From contig NZ_JAFIDN010000010.1 in assembly GCF_017921895.1 (NCBI RefSeq), positions 62,001 through 126,000 on the forward strand: a DNA stretch of 64,000 nucleotides. The letters run 5' to 3'. The notes beneath the pieces were generated by a model, which did not search any database, was not told the origin of the DNA, and was given only the letters and a program-made list of their open reading frames with translations. Positions 17,764 through 25,393 of this stretch are shown piece by piece; position 1 is the stretch's first letter, and the number at the start of each line of letters is the position of its first letter. Source of the stretch: Natronogracilivirga saccharolytica. Lineage in GTDB: Bacteria > Bacteroidota > Rhodothermia > Balneolales > Natronogracilivirgulaceae. A program made the translations under genes and the position numbers.

Positions 17764-19067
17764 CGGGTCTCACCGGTTTTGTTCATGGATGCCAGCGCCT
17801 TGTCAGCAGCATCGATGGTTCGCTGAATCACCGCATCGTCGTGCTTGTGGGAGACAAACCAGGCCTCAAAAGCCGACGGCGGAAGGTAAACGCCTTCTGC
17901 AAGCATGCTGTGGAAGAACCGGGAGAAAAATTTCGTGTCGGTTCGGCTGACATCGGCAAAGCTTTCTACCGGACCTTCGCAGAAAAAGAAGCCGAGCATG
18001 GATCCCACGCGGTTGTTTGCCACGGTGATGCCGTGTTTTTCAAAGACCTCAAGCATTCCGTTTTCCAGCTTTGCCGATTGCGCTTCGAGGTCGTCGTAGA
18101 TATGCGGATTCTTTTTGAGCTCACCAAGGAGGGCAAGTCCGGCGCTCATGGCCACGGGATTGCCCGAAAGCGTCCCGGCCTGATAGACCGGGCCATTGGG
18201 CGAAACCACGCTCATCACCTCGTCGCTTCCGCCAAAAGCCCCCACCGGCATTCCGGCTCCAATCACCTTGCCGAAAGCCATCAGGTCGGGCTGCACGCCG
18301 TAACGCTCCGTCGCACCGCCCGGTGCCACGCGGAAACCGCACATCACTTCGTCGAAAATGAGCAGTACCCCGTGTTCATCGCACAACTTGCGCAGTCCTT
18401 CCAGAAAACCTTTTTTGGGAGGCACACAGCCCATATTGCCGGCAACGGGTTCCAGAATAATAGCTGCCACCTCATCCCGGTTCTCTTCCAGAAGCTTTCT
18501 GACACTGTCGATGCTGTTGTAATCAGCTGTCAGCGTATCCTTTGCGGTACCGGCGGTTACACCGGGACTGCTGGGCTGTCCAAGAGTCAGCGCACCGCTG
18601 CCGGCCTTGATGAGAAATGCATCACCGTGTCCATGGTAGCATCCTTCAAACTTGATCACCTTGTCACGGCCGGTATATCCGCGAGCCACGCGGATGGTGC
18701 TCATGGTGGCTTCGGTTCCGGAATTGGTCATGCGGATTTTATCCAGTCCCGGCACCAGGCTGCACACAAGTTCGGCCATCCGGTTTTCAATAACGGTGGG
18801 TGTTCCGAATGAAGTGGAACCCAGTGCGGCATTCCGGACCGCCTCAACCACCGCCGGGAAGGCGTGCCCGAGGATCATCGGTCCCCATGAACCAATGTAG
18901 TCGATGAGTTCATTGCCATCCTCATCATACATGAAAGCACCTTCGGCTTTTTTCATGAAAAGGGGTGTTCCGCCCACTCCCTTGAATGCTCTTGCAGGTG
19001 AATTCACGCCGCCCGGGATAAATTTTCCGGCCTCTTCAAAATATTTCTGACTGTTGGGATATGGCAT
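17760..19067 (-). CDS. hemL: Glutamate-1-semialdehyde 2,1-aminomutase
   Basis: 435 aa PLP enzyme that converts glutamate-1-semialdehyde to 5-aminolevulinate, the second step of the C5 tetrapyrrole route. The PLP lysine lies in MAFGKVIGAGMPVGAFGG near residue 270, the FDEVMCGFR aspartate near 247 contacts the pyridine nitrogen, and SGTEATMSTIRVARGYTG near 125 is family-typical. Full length, ATG start at 19067. Separated from the other - strand heme genes by an RRM gene and a + strand lipoprotein, so it has its own promoter. Its partner enzyme HemA is encoded 6 kb away in the same block. Confidence 0.96.
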   Translation of the reverse strand: MPYPNSQKYFEEAGKFIPGGVNSPARAFKGVGGTPLFMKKAEGAFMYDEDGNELIDYIGSWGPMILGHAFPAVVEAVRNAALGSTSFGTPTVIENRMAELVCSLVPGLDKIRMTNSGTEATMSTIRVARGYTGRDKVIKFEGCYHGHGDAFLIKAGSGALTLGQPSSPGVTAGTAKDTLTADYNSIDSVRKLLEENRDEVAAIILEPVAGNMGCVPPKKGFLEGLRKLCDEHGVLLIFDEVMCGFRVAPGGATERYGVQPDLMAFGKVIGAGMPVGAFGGSDEVMSVVSPNGPVYQAGTLSGNPVAMSAGLALLGELKKNPHIYDDLEAQSAKLENGMLEVFEKHGITVANNRVGSMLGFFFCEGPVESFADVSRTDTKFFSRFFHSMLAEGVYLPPSAFEAWFVSHKHDDAVIQRTIDAADKALASMNKTGETR

Positions 19068-19178
19068 AATAATTGGATGGATTTATTTAAAAAGTATGTC
19101 CGTTTAATGAAGCCCAAGGATACGAAAAATATTGAATAAAATGGAGCACTTACAGCCCGGACAGGAGACAACACGAAT

Positions 19179-19235
19179 ATGACTTTTTCCGTTTGCGGAG
19201 TCTGCGCTGACTGTTGCCATTCTGTGGGGGAATAG
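19179..19235 (+). CDS. Possible 18-residue cysteine-rich leader peptide
   Basis: ATG at 19179 to TAG at 19235, encoding MTFSVCGVCADCCHSVGE: four cysteines (6, 9, 12, 13) and a histidine in a CxxCxxCCH array. AGGAG lies 11 bases upstream (19163-19167). It precedes, by about 120 bases on the same strand, the start of a CusF-like copper-binding lipoprotein. Short cysteine-containing upstream frames that control copper genes by translation are known in proteobacteria; I infer a similar leader role by analogy only. Such a short frame can arise by chance. Confidence 0.25.
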   Translation: MTFSVCGVCADCCHSVGE

Positions 19236-19287
19236 GATTTTTAGATGAATGGCAGGTCAGGTTTCGTTGTTCAGAATGCAATGTCAC

Positions 19288-19308
19288 ACATTTCATTTCC
19301 CGAAATGT
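19288..19308. promoter_or_regulatory. Inverted repeat before the copper-binding lipoprotein
   Basis: ACATTTC (19288-19294) and GAAATGT (19302-19308) form a perfect 7-bp inverted repeat with a 7-base spacer, about 47 bases before the lipoprotein ATG. It could be an operator or an mRNA hairpin between the leader frame and the gene. No known consensus is matched. Confidence 0.35.
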
Positions 19309-19354
19309 ATTTTCAATTGATAACAGGATTATTAATCAAACAACAGCCGGAAAT

Positions 19355-19738
19355 ATGCAACGACTGACAACGGTAACCGGCAGCATACTGATACTGATGC
19401 TGCTTCTGCTTTCATGCAACGACAATGATGCGGCTCTGCCGGATGACGAGATTCATCAGGATGACATCTATGAAGTAAAAGGGCGGTATCTGAGTACCGA
19501 TATGCGCGGGGAATCCATTTCGGTGGTACATGAAGAAATCCCGGATGTGATGAATGCGATGCGGATGAGCTTGCGGATTTCTGATCCGTCTGATGCCGAA
19601 GAGCTAGAAACCGGCGATGTCATCCGGTTTGAGATGGTCCGTACAGAGTCGGGCTGGTTTGCGCGGGAGATTGAGGTGCTTCCGCCTGACACCGAACTGG
19701 ATCTTCCTGATGACCTGCATGGAGTCGGGGTGGAATAA
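19355..19738 (+). CDS. CusF-like copper-binding lipoprotein
   Basis: 127 aa from the ATG at 19355. Residues 1-21 are a lipoprotein signal (LLLLSC, Cys21). The mature part is one small beta-barrel domain, about residues 38-110: YEVKGRYLSTD opens it, then VVHEEIPDVMNAMRMSLRI holds His59, Met69 and Met71, the His/Met/Met set that binds Cu(I) in CusF and in the CusF-like domain often found beside SCO1 proteins, followed by LETGDVIRFEM. Periplasmic copper carrier or buffer is the best reading. No efflux pump or SCO1 gene is beside it. An in-frame extension to 19214 is unlikely because it would bury the signal peptide. Confidence 0.72.
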   Translation: MQRLTTVTGSILILMLLLLSCNDNDAALPDDEIHQDDIYEVKGRYLSTDMRGESISVVHEEIPDVMNAMRMSLRISDPSDAEELETGDVIRFEMVRTESGWFAREIEVLPPDTELDLPDDLHGVGVE

Positions 19739-19810
19739 CTGCAATGGACTCCCGGATGATGATTGTTCTGATGGCCTGATGGCTGGCAAAAAATAACGGC
19801 CTGATCCTTG

Positions 19811-19909
19811 ATAAATCCTTGCCTGATGGCAGTTAAAACCTGATCTGATAAGTAAAGCTTGCTCTGATGAATAAAGCCCTGCCTGAAGGATAAAGCCCTG
19901 CCTGAAGGG
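19811..19909. repeat. Degenerate ~20-base tandem repeats after the lipoprotein gene
   Basis: The unit ATAAAGCCCTGCCTGAAGG occurs twice back to back (about 19871-19909), with weaker copies at 19811-19829 (ATAAATCCTTGCCTGATGG) and about 19848-19868. Upstream, from 19770, CTGATGG words recur. The array runs straight into a terminator hairpin. It looks like local slippage expansion in non-coding DNA. Confidence 0.6.
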
Positions 19910-19910
19910 T

Positions 19911-19944
19911 AAAAAAACCCGGCTGATTGCTCAGCCGGGTTTTG
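19911..19944. terminator. Bidirectional intrinsic terminator
   Basis: AAACCCGGCTGA (19915-19926), loop TTGC, TCAGCCGGGTTT (19931-19942): a perfect 12-bp stem. The - strand side is followed by a run of seven T and ends the RRM gene, whose stop is only a few bases away; the + side is followed by TTTT and can end the lipoprotein transcript. Confidence 0.9.
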
Positions 19945-19948
19945 AATT

Positions 19949-20230
19949 CTAATAGCGGTTGTTGCCGCGGAACCCGTTGTTTTCTTTTCGGGGGCGCGCC
20001 TTGTTGACAACAAGGGCACGGCTCATGAATTCGGCCTCGTGCAAATCGTCGATGGCACTTTCTGCCTCATCATTGCTGTCCATATCCACAAAACCGAAAC
20101 CGCGTGAGCGTCCGGTCTCACGGTCAGTGATAATCTTTGCGGAACTCACATCGCCGTACTCGGCAAAAAGGTCCAGGAGTTGATCTTCATCTGTTTTAAA
20201 GCTGAGATTGCCAACATAAATCGTCGTCAT
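19949..20230 (-). CDS. RRM-domain RNA-binding protein
   Basis: 93 aa from the ATG at 20230 (a TTG three codons upstream is less likely). One RNA-recognition motif fills the protein: RNP2 IYVGNL at residues 3-8 and RNP1 RGFGFVDM near 46-53, with the aromatic residues that stack on RNA bases intact, then a short basic, glycine/asparagine-rich tail (RKENNGFRGNNRY). Such single-RRM proteins are common in cyanobacteria and Bacteroidota, are often cold-induced, and act as RNA chaperones. It has its own promoter and terminator, so it is a monocistronic insert between hemB and hemL. Confidence 0.93.
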   Translation of the reverse strand: MTTIYVGNLSFKTDEDQLLDLFAEYGDVSSAKIITDRETGRSRGFGFVDMDSNDEAESAIDDLHEAEFMSRALVVNKARPRKENNGFRGNNRY

Positions 20231-20283
20231 AGTAATCAATTAATTTTATTTAAGGGTTATGTAACTTGGCAATTTCAACGGAA

Positions 20284-20313
20284 CAAATCTGAAGAACTAC
20301 GGAAAATAATCAA
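20284..20313 (-). promoter_or_regulatory. Bacteroidota-type promoter of the RRM gene
   Basis: Read on the - strand: TTG (20313-20311), a 19-base spacer, then CAGATTTG (20291-20284), one mismatch from TAnnTTTG. This is the -33/-7 layout used by the primary sigma factor in Bacteroidota. It would start the RNA near 20277, leaving a leader of about 45 bases before the RRM start. Confidence 0.5.
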
Positions 20314-20383
20314 CATTATCTATTCTACTCTGAACGGCCAATCCGCTTAAATTACGAAAATTATAAACCAGTAACTAAAAATA

Positions 20384-21400
20384 TTATTTCTGGCTTTCAC
20401 GAAGCAGCCTGACCGCCTTTTCTGCCCAGTACGTTGCAATCACATCGGCGCCCGCACGCTTGCAGGCCAGCAGGCTTTCCAGCATGGCGGCCTCCTCATC
20501 GAGCCATCCCTTTTCGGCAGCTGCTTTAATCATGGCATACTCGCCGCTCACATTGTAAACCGCTACCGGCACGCGAACCGACTCCCGCACTGCTCTGACC
20601 ACATCAAGATACGGCAGACCCGGCTTTACCATAACCATATCGGCCCCTTCGCCTTCATCCATACGGGCTTCCCGGACCGCCTCCCGGACATTGGCCGGAT
20701 CCATCTGGTATGTTTTTTTGTCACCGAATCCCGGGGCAGATTCAAGCGCATCACGGAACGGACCATAAAAGCCGGAGGCATACTTGGCACTGTAGGCCAG
20801 AATGCCGGTATCCGGAAACCCGTTGGCTTCCAGGGCCAGGCGAATCTCACCGATCCGTCCGTCCATCATGTCCGATGGTGCCACGTAATCGGCACCGGCC
20901 CGGGCGTGGCTGACCGACATCCGCGCGAGCACATCAACCGTTTCGTCATTCACTATCCGGCCGTCACGTACAACACCGTCATGCCCGTAGCTGGAATAGG
21001 GGTCCAGAGCCACATCCGTCATAACAGTAAGTCCGGGTACGGCCTCTTTGATGCGTTTTACCGCCATCTGCATCAGCCCGTTTTCATTCAGCGCCTCCGT
21101 ACCCTCATTGTCCTTTTTGGCATCCGGTACCATGACGAACAACAAAATGGCGGTGATTCCAAGCTCATGCCAGGATGCCGCCTGATGAACCGCAAGATCC
21201 AGTGACAGCCGGTGATAATCGGGCATGGAGCTTATCGGCTCTTTCACTTCGGCACCTTCGGTTATGAACATGGGTGCGATGAAGTCGGATGCGGACAACC
21301 GGTGCTCGGCAAGCATGGTGCGCCGGCTTTGCTGATAACGGTTTCTCCGGCCTCTGGAAAGGGGAAATCCGGACGGAAAATGATTCTCTGTCGGTGTCAT
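20384..21400 (-). CDS. hemB: Delta-aminolevulinic acid dehydratase (porphobilinogen synthase)
   Basis: 338 aa; condenses two 5-aminolevulinates to porphobilinogen. The Schiff-base lysines lie in ILAYSAKYASGFYGPFRD (near 205) and VMVKPGLPYLD (near 258). The metal-site loop reads TDVALDPYSSYGHDG near residue 128: the three zinc cysteines of the yeast/E. coli/animal type are replaced by Ala and Asp, as in the plant and Pseudomonas enzymes that use magnesium. Start ATG at 21400. A 170-base gap to hemF upstream suggests it may have its own promoter although it lies on the same strand. Confidence 0.96.
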   Translation of the reverse strand: MTPTENHFPSGFPLSRGRRNRYQQSRRTMLAEHRLSASDFIAPMFITEGAEVKEPISSMPDYHRLSLDLAVHQAASWHELGITAILLFVMVPDAKKDNEGTEALNENGLMQMAVKRIKEAVPGLTVMTDVALDPYSSYGHDGVVRDGRIVNDETVDVLARMSVSHARAGADYVAPSDMMDGRIGEIRLALEANGFPDTGILAYSAKYASGFYGPFRDALESAPGFGDKKTYQMDPANVREAVREARMDEGEGADMVMVKPGLPYLDVVRAVRESVRVPVAVYNVSGEYAMIKAAAEKGWLDEEAAMLESLLACKRAGADVIATYWAEKAVRLLRESQK

Positions 21401-21570
21401 ATCTGGTTGCCTGGTCGGTTTTGAAAGCTTATTGGTTAGACGGTTGATTCGTAGGAACGCCTGACGGATATACGCTTTATGGATTTATGATTTATGGAAG
21501 CTTTGCGGATGTACTGCGGGACGGACCGGTGGATGCGGGTCGTCCGGTCATACTGCGCCGCAACGCCGTA

Positions 21571-22482
21571 TCAGACCCAGTCGCGGGGCTTTCTGAGTAC
21601 CTCTGTCGTTTCGGCTTCCCGGCTTCCCGGTTCGGGGGTGACATTGTAATCCCACCGGACCCTGGGCGGCAGGCTCATCAGAATGGACTCGGTCCGGCCG
21701 CCGGTTTTAATCCCGAAAAGGGTACCGCGGTCATGAATCAGGTTGAATTCCACATACCGGCCGCGCCGGAGCTCCTGGAAATAGCGCTCGGGCTCTCCCC
21801 AGGGGGTTTCCCTTCGCCGTTCAATGATGGGAAGGTAGGATGACAGGAAGGCATCGCCGCATGCCCTGGTCATTTCATGCCAGAACGCAAGATTCTGCGA
21901 TTTTTCTGATCTGAGATAATCAAAAAAAATTCCGCCGATGCCCCGCACTTCTCCGCGGTGTTCATTGTAGAAATACCGGTCGCAGGCCTTTTTGAACCGC
22001 GGATAGAGATCAGGATGAAACCGGTCACAAGTAGTTTTATAGGACTGATGAAAGTGGCGTGCATCTTCTTCGAAGATATAGTAGGGGGTCAGATCCGCAC
22101 CACCGCCAAACCAGGAATCCACCGCTTCGCCGCCTTCCTTCTCATACAGCTCGAAAAAACGGAAATTGGCATGCACGGTCGGGACCATCGGACTTTCCGG
22201 ATGCAGCACAAGTGACAATCCGCAGGCATAAAACTGTCCCTGGTCCACATCAAATCGTTTGCGGATCAGTTCCGGAAGTTCGCCGTGAACCGTGGAAATG
22301 TTGACACCTCCTTTTTCAAACAATCCGCCCTTTTCAATCACGCGTGACCTTCCGCCGCCACCGCCCTCCCGTGTCCAGAGATCCTCACGAAAACGGGCTT
22401 TGCCGTCAGCAGATTCGAGGGAGGTGCAAATCCGGTCCTGTGCTGAATGGATCCAGCTGGTGAAGGATTCTTTGATGTTCAT
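21571..22482 (-). CDS. hemF: Coproporphyrinogen III oxidase, aerobic
   Basis: 303 aa, O2-dependent enzyme that decarboxylates two propionates of coproporphyrinogen III to give protoporphyrinogen IX. Family blocks visible: GGGGRSRVIEKGGLFEKGGVN near 38-58, VHANFRFFE near 102, WFGGGADLTPYY near 122, and the C-terminal RRGRYVEFNLIHDRGTLFG near 240. Standard length. Starts 5 bases after the hemE stop, so it is in the same operon. Presence of this oxygen-requiring form matches the HemY-type oxidase nearby and points to aerobic heme synthesis; no HemN is seen in the window. Confidence 0.96.
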   Translation of the reverse strand: MNIKESFTSWIHSAQDRICTSLESADGKARFREDLWTREGGGGGRSRVIEKGGLFEKGGVNISTVHGELPELIRKRFDVDQGQFYACGLSLVLHPESPMVPTVHANFRFFELYEKEGGEAVDSWFGGGADLTPYYIFEEDARHFHQSYKTTCDRFHPDLYPRFKKACDRYFYNEHRGEVRGIGGIFFDYLRSEKSQNLAFWHEMTRACGDAFLSSYLPIIERRRETPWGEPERYFQELRRGRYVEFNLIHDRGTLFGIKTGGRTESILMSLPPRVRWDYNVTPEPGSREAETTEVLRKPRDWV

Positions 22483-22487
22483 GGAGG

Positions 22488-23516
22488 TCAGGAGGTTTCG
22501 TAGGATTTCACGGCATCCACAAAAGCGCGGGCATGGTCAACCGGTATGTTCGGCAGTATGCCGTGACCAAGATTGACGATATAGCGGTCTTTGCCGAAAC
22601 GGTCGATCATCCGCTTCACCTGGTTCCGGATCACAGGAACGGGTGAGAGCAGCCGGCTCGGGTCATAATTCCCCTGGAGGGTCGCCTCGCGCCGGGTGGC
22701 TTTCCGCGCATATTCCGGACTCACAGTCCAGTCTATGGAAATGGCTGCGGCACTGGTGCGCCAGGCCAGCCGTTCAAGGGCGTACCACGCTCCTTTGGCA
22801 AAAAGGACTACCGGGGCGCCTTTCACCTCTTCGGTAATGCGCTTGAGGTGCGGCATGCAAAACAGGTTGAAATCATCGGGTCCGAGCAATCCGGCCCAGC
22901 TGTCAAAAACCTGAACGGCATGCACGCCGGCCTCAATCTGGGCGTTCAGGTAATCGATGATCACATCAGCCAGGACAGAGAGTAAATGATCGGCAGCTTC
23001 GGGGTGCTCATAGCAGAACGCTTTGGCAGCAGCAAAGTCTTTGGAACCGCGACCTTCGATCATATAACAGAGAAGCGTCCAGGGAGCGCCGGAAAACCCG
23101 ATCAGCGGAACACGTCCGTTCAGGCGTTCATTGGTTGCCCGTATGCCCTGCATGACATACTGCAGCTTTTCCAGCGCATCGGCTTTTGTGACTGCCAGCG
23201 CCTGTTCTTTTGATGTGATGGGGTTGTCCAGAACAGGCCCGACCCCCGGCTTCATTTCGATATGCCATCCGAGGGCACGCGGGATTACAAGAATATCCGA
23301 GAATAAAATTGCCGCATCGGGACCGATTTCATCGATGGGCAGGCAGGTGATTTCGGCTACAAGTTCCGGTGTTTCGCAGCGCGTGAAAAAGTCGTATTTC
23401 TTCTGAAGCTCCAGATAGGAAGGGAGGTAGCGGCCGGCCTGGCGCATCATCCAGACAGGCGGGCGGGGCACAGACTGCCCTGCAAGTGCTTTAAGATACA
23501 AAGTGTTTTCAATCAT
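22488..23516 (-). CDS. hemE: Uroporphyrinogen decarboxylase
   Basis: 342 aa; removes four acetate carboxyls from uroporphyrinogen III to give coproporphyrinogen III. Diagnostic N-terminal signature PPVWMMRQAGRYLPSY at residues 19-34, catalytic Asp in ILFSDILVIP near 73, GFSGAPWTLLCYMIEG near 138 and the C-terminal VNLGHGILPN near 317. Full length, ATG start. It lies 5 bases after hemD on the same strand and 5 before hemF, a tight operon. Confidence 0.97.
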   Translation of the reverse strand: MIENTLYLKALAGQSVPRPPVWMMRQAGRYLPSYLELQKKYDFFTRCETPELVAEITCLPIDEIGPDAAILFSDILVIPRALGWHIEMKPGVGPVLDNPITSKEQALAVTKADALEKLQYVMQGIRATNERLNGRVPLIGFSGAPWTLLCYMIEGRGSKDFAAAKAFCYEHPEAADHLLSVLADVIIDYLNAQIEAGVHAVQVFDSWAGLLGPDDFNLFCMPHLKRITEEVKGAPVVLFAKGAWYALERLAWRTSAAAISIDWTVSPEYARKATRREATLQGNYDPSRLLSPVPVIRNQVKRMIDRFGKDRYIVNLGHGILPNIPVDHARAFVDAVKSYETS

Positions 23517-23521
23517 AATCT

Positions 23522-24388
23522 TTATAATACGAGTTTTATCATCTCGCTAAAAGCTGCTTCCGGGGCAACGAGCGGCTCTCTTCCGGTTTCCTCCCGCACA
23601 GCTCTGGCCGTTGTTTCGCCGACAGCAACGGGCTTCCAGTCACCATCGGGCAGCCCGTAAAGCCTGCGGAACCCCGATACCCCGTTGGGACTGAAAAACA
23701 GGATGGCGTCGGCTGACTCGCGGACAGGTTCGGGATCAGTAACGGGATATCCCTGATAGACCTCCAGTTCCGTCAGGATGATGCCGTTTTCATGGCAGAC
23801 ATCGCGCAACTCATGGCGGCGGTTGACCGAACAGAAGTGCACGGCATTCCGGATGTTATCACGGACGAGCATCCGGGCCAGGTCATGCCCGTTGTGCTTT
23901 TCTGACATCCGGATGTTCCGGGCGCCGAAAAGCCTTCTCGCCTCCTGCTCTGTTTTATTGCCCACCACATAGAACCGCGGCAGTGGAATATCCGCATTCC
24001 CGCCATCTTCGGCTGCATCGTCCTTCGTGGAAGCATCCTGCGATATGCCGGGGTATCTGCCCGATTCGACCAGTTTTTTCCAAATACGCCACCACCCTTC
24101 TGCGCCGCGCCGGCTGGTAAAAACCCAGACCCGCTGCAGCGGATTTCTTATGACGGGAGTGATGTTGGATTCCGGCGGAGTGATCCATCGGTAATTCCAT
24201 GCCGGGTAATACACCAGCCGGACATTCTTGTCCCTGACAGCCTCTTGATCTCCCGGAGAGGGCGGCCGTGTAGAAATGACCGTCTTTTTTCCTGTCTCTT
24301 CTGGTTTTTCCTGTGATACCACAACCGTCACCTGCTCAGTTAGTAATATTTCCAATACGTTTTGAATAGTTATCCGGATGCCCTGCAA
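23522..24388 (-). CDS. hemD: Uroporphyrinogen-III synthase
   Basis: Closes and inverts ring D of hydroxymethylbilane to give uroporphyrinogen III. The family is poorly conserved; support comes from KTVISTRPP near residue 35 (usual start of domain 1), WVFTSRRGAEGWW near 88, AILFFSPNGVSGFRRL near 227 and WKPVAVGETTARAV near 252, and from position between hemC and hemE. 288 aa from a TTG at 24388, about 30 residues longer at the N-terminus than usual; no ATG is available and the true start may be a GTG or TTG further in. A central insertion (about 117-135, DASTKDDAAEDGGNAD) is also unusual. Confidence 0.85.
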   Translation of the reverse strand: MQGIRITIQNVLEILLTEQVTVVVSQEKPEETGKKTVISTRPPSPGDQEAVRDKNVRLVYYPAWNYRWITPPESNITPVIRNPLQRVWVFTSRRGAEGWWRIWKKLVESGRYPGISQDASTKDDAAEDGGNADIPLPRFYVVGNKTEQEARRLFGARNIRMSEKHNGHDLARMLVRDNIRNAVHFCSVNRRHELRDVCHENGIILTELEVYQGYPVTDPEPVRESADAILFFSPNGVSGFRRLYGLPDGDWKPVAVGETTARAVREETGREPLVAPEAAFSEMIKLVL

Positions 24389-24406
24389 CCACCTGCTATT
24401 ATAACA

Positions 24407-25393
24407 TCACAACGCACCCGGCGAATTCCTGCCTTCCCGCAAATCCCGTATCAGTGTGTCCGCCCCGCGCCCGAGCGCCTCATCAGCCGCCCTCCTGCCA
24501 AGGTCCCCCGCTTTTTCCCGATCCTCACTCATCTCAAAAGCAATCAGCCCCGATCCGTCAGGATACACCGTGTTCACTTTCAGATGCACCTTTCTGCCGC
24601 GGATCTCCGCAAATGCTCCCACCGGCGCGCTGCATCCGCCCTCAAGTGTGTGCAGCACATCCCGTTCGATGCCGGTGCAAAGAGACGTATCCGGATCATC
24701 AACCGGCAAAACCGCATCCTTTATCCGCTCATCTTCCGACCGGACCATCACCGCCATCGCTCCCTGGGCCGGCGCGGGCAGCATCCAGTCGATCTTCCAG
24801 GCAATGTGGTGCTGCAGCCCCAGTCTTTTGAGTCCGGCGGCCGCAAAAATGGCCCCGTCCCAGTCACTTTCGGCAACTTTTCGCAGCCGGGTCTGAATGT
24901 TGCCACGGATATCCCTCACCCGGAAATTCGGGTAACGGGCCAGCCACTGGCCGATCCGCCTGTTGCTGCTGCTGGCAACAACTCCCCGGTATTCCGGATC
25001 ATCGGGAAACGAAGGCCGGTTATTTCCGCTTTTCTGCCTGCAGGCAGCGCCCCCGGAGGCACTTTCGCGGGATACAAACACATCCGAAACATCCTCGCGC
25101 CGGCTGACAGCCCCCACCTTCAGCCCGTCCGGCATGCGAGTGGGAATATCCTTGAAGGAATGCACAGCCAGATCAATCCCGCCGCTGAGCAGGGCATCGT
25201 CAAGCGCCTTGGTGAAAACCCCTTTCCCGCCCATCAGCGGCAGCGGGGTGTCAAGAACCCGGTCGCCCTCGGTTTTGATATAGTGCAGTTCTGCAGGCCA
25301 GCCGTTTTCCAGCAGAATCTCCCGGACGTACCTTGCCTGCCAGGTCGCGAGAATACTGTCTCTTGTACCTATGCGAAGCGGCTCAGTTGTCAA
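24407..25393 (-). CDS. hemC: Hydroxymethylbilane synthase (porphobilinogen deaminase)
   Basis: 328 aa; links four porphobilinogens head to tail on a dipyrromethane cofactor. The cofactor cysteine is in LEGGCSAPVGAF near 253; the catalytic aspartate is in VHSFKDIPT near 80. The usual TSSLRR motif reads ASSSNRR, keeping both arginines, and about 15 extra residues precede it (ASGGAACRQKSGNNRP). PAVGQGA appears as PAPAQGA. Starts with TTG and overlaps the hemA end by 11 bases, so translation is coupled. Ends 18 bases before the proposed hemD start. Confidence 0.95.
   Translation of the reverse strand: MTTEPLRIGTRDSILATWQARYVREILLENGWPAELHYIKTEGDRVLDTPLPLMGGKGVFTKALDDALLSGGIDLAVHSFKDIPTRMPDGLKVGAVSRREDVSDVFVSRESASGGAACRQKSGNNRPSFPDDPEYRGVVASSSNRRIGQWLARYPNFRVRDIRGNIQTRLRKVAESDWDGAIFAAAGLKRLGLQHHIAWKIDWMLPAPAQGAMAVMVRSEDERIKDAVLPVDDPDTSLCTGIERDVLHTLEGGCSAPVGAFAEIRGRKVHLKVNTVYPDGSGLIAFEMSEDREKAGDLGRRAADEALGRGADTLIRDLREGRNSPGAL

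Noticed and set aside
17652-18812. 386-residue open frame on the + strand opposite hemL and the MFS gene
   Set aside because: Its codons mirror hemL, no family motif appears, and hemL is certain. It is an antisense shadow of a GC-rich gene.
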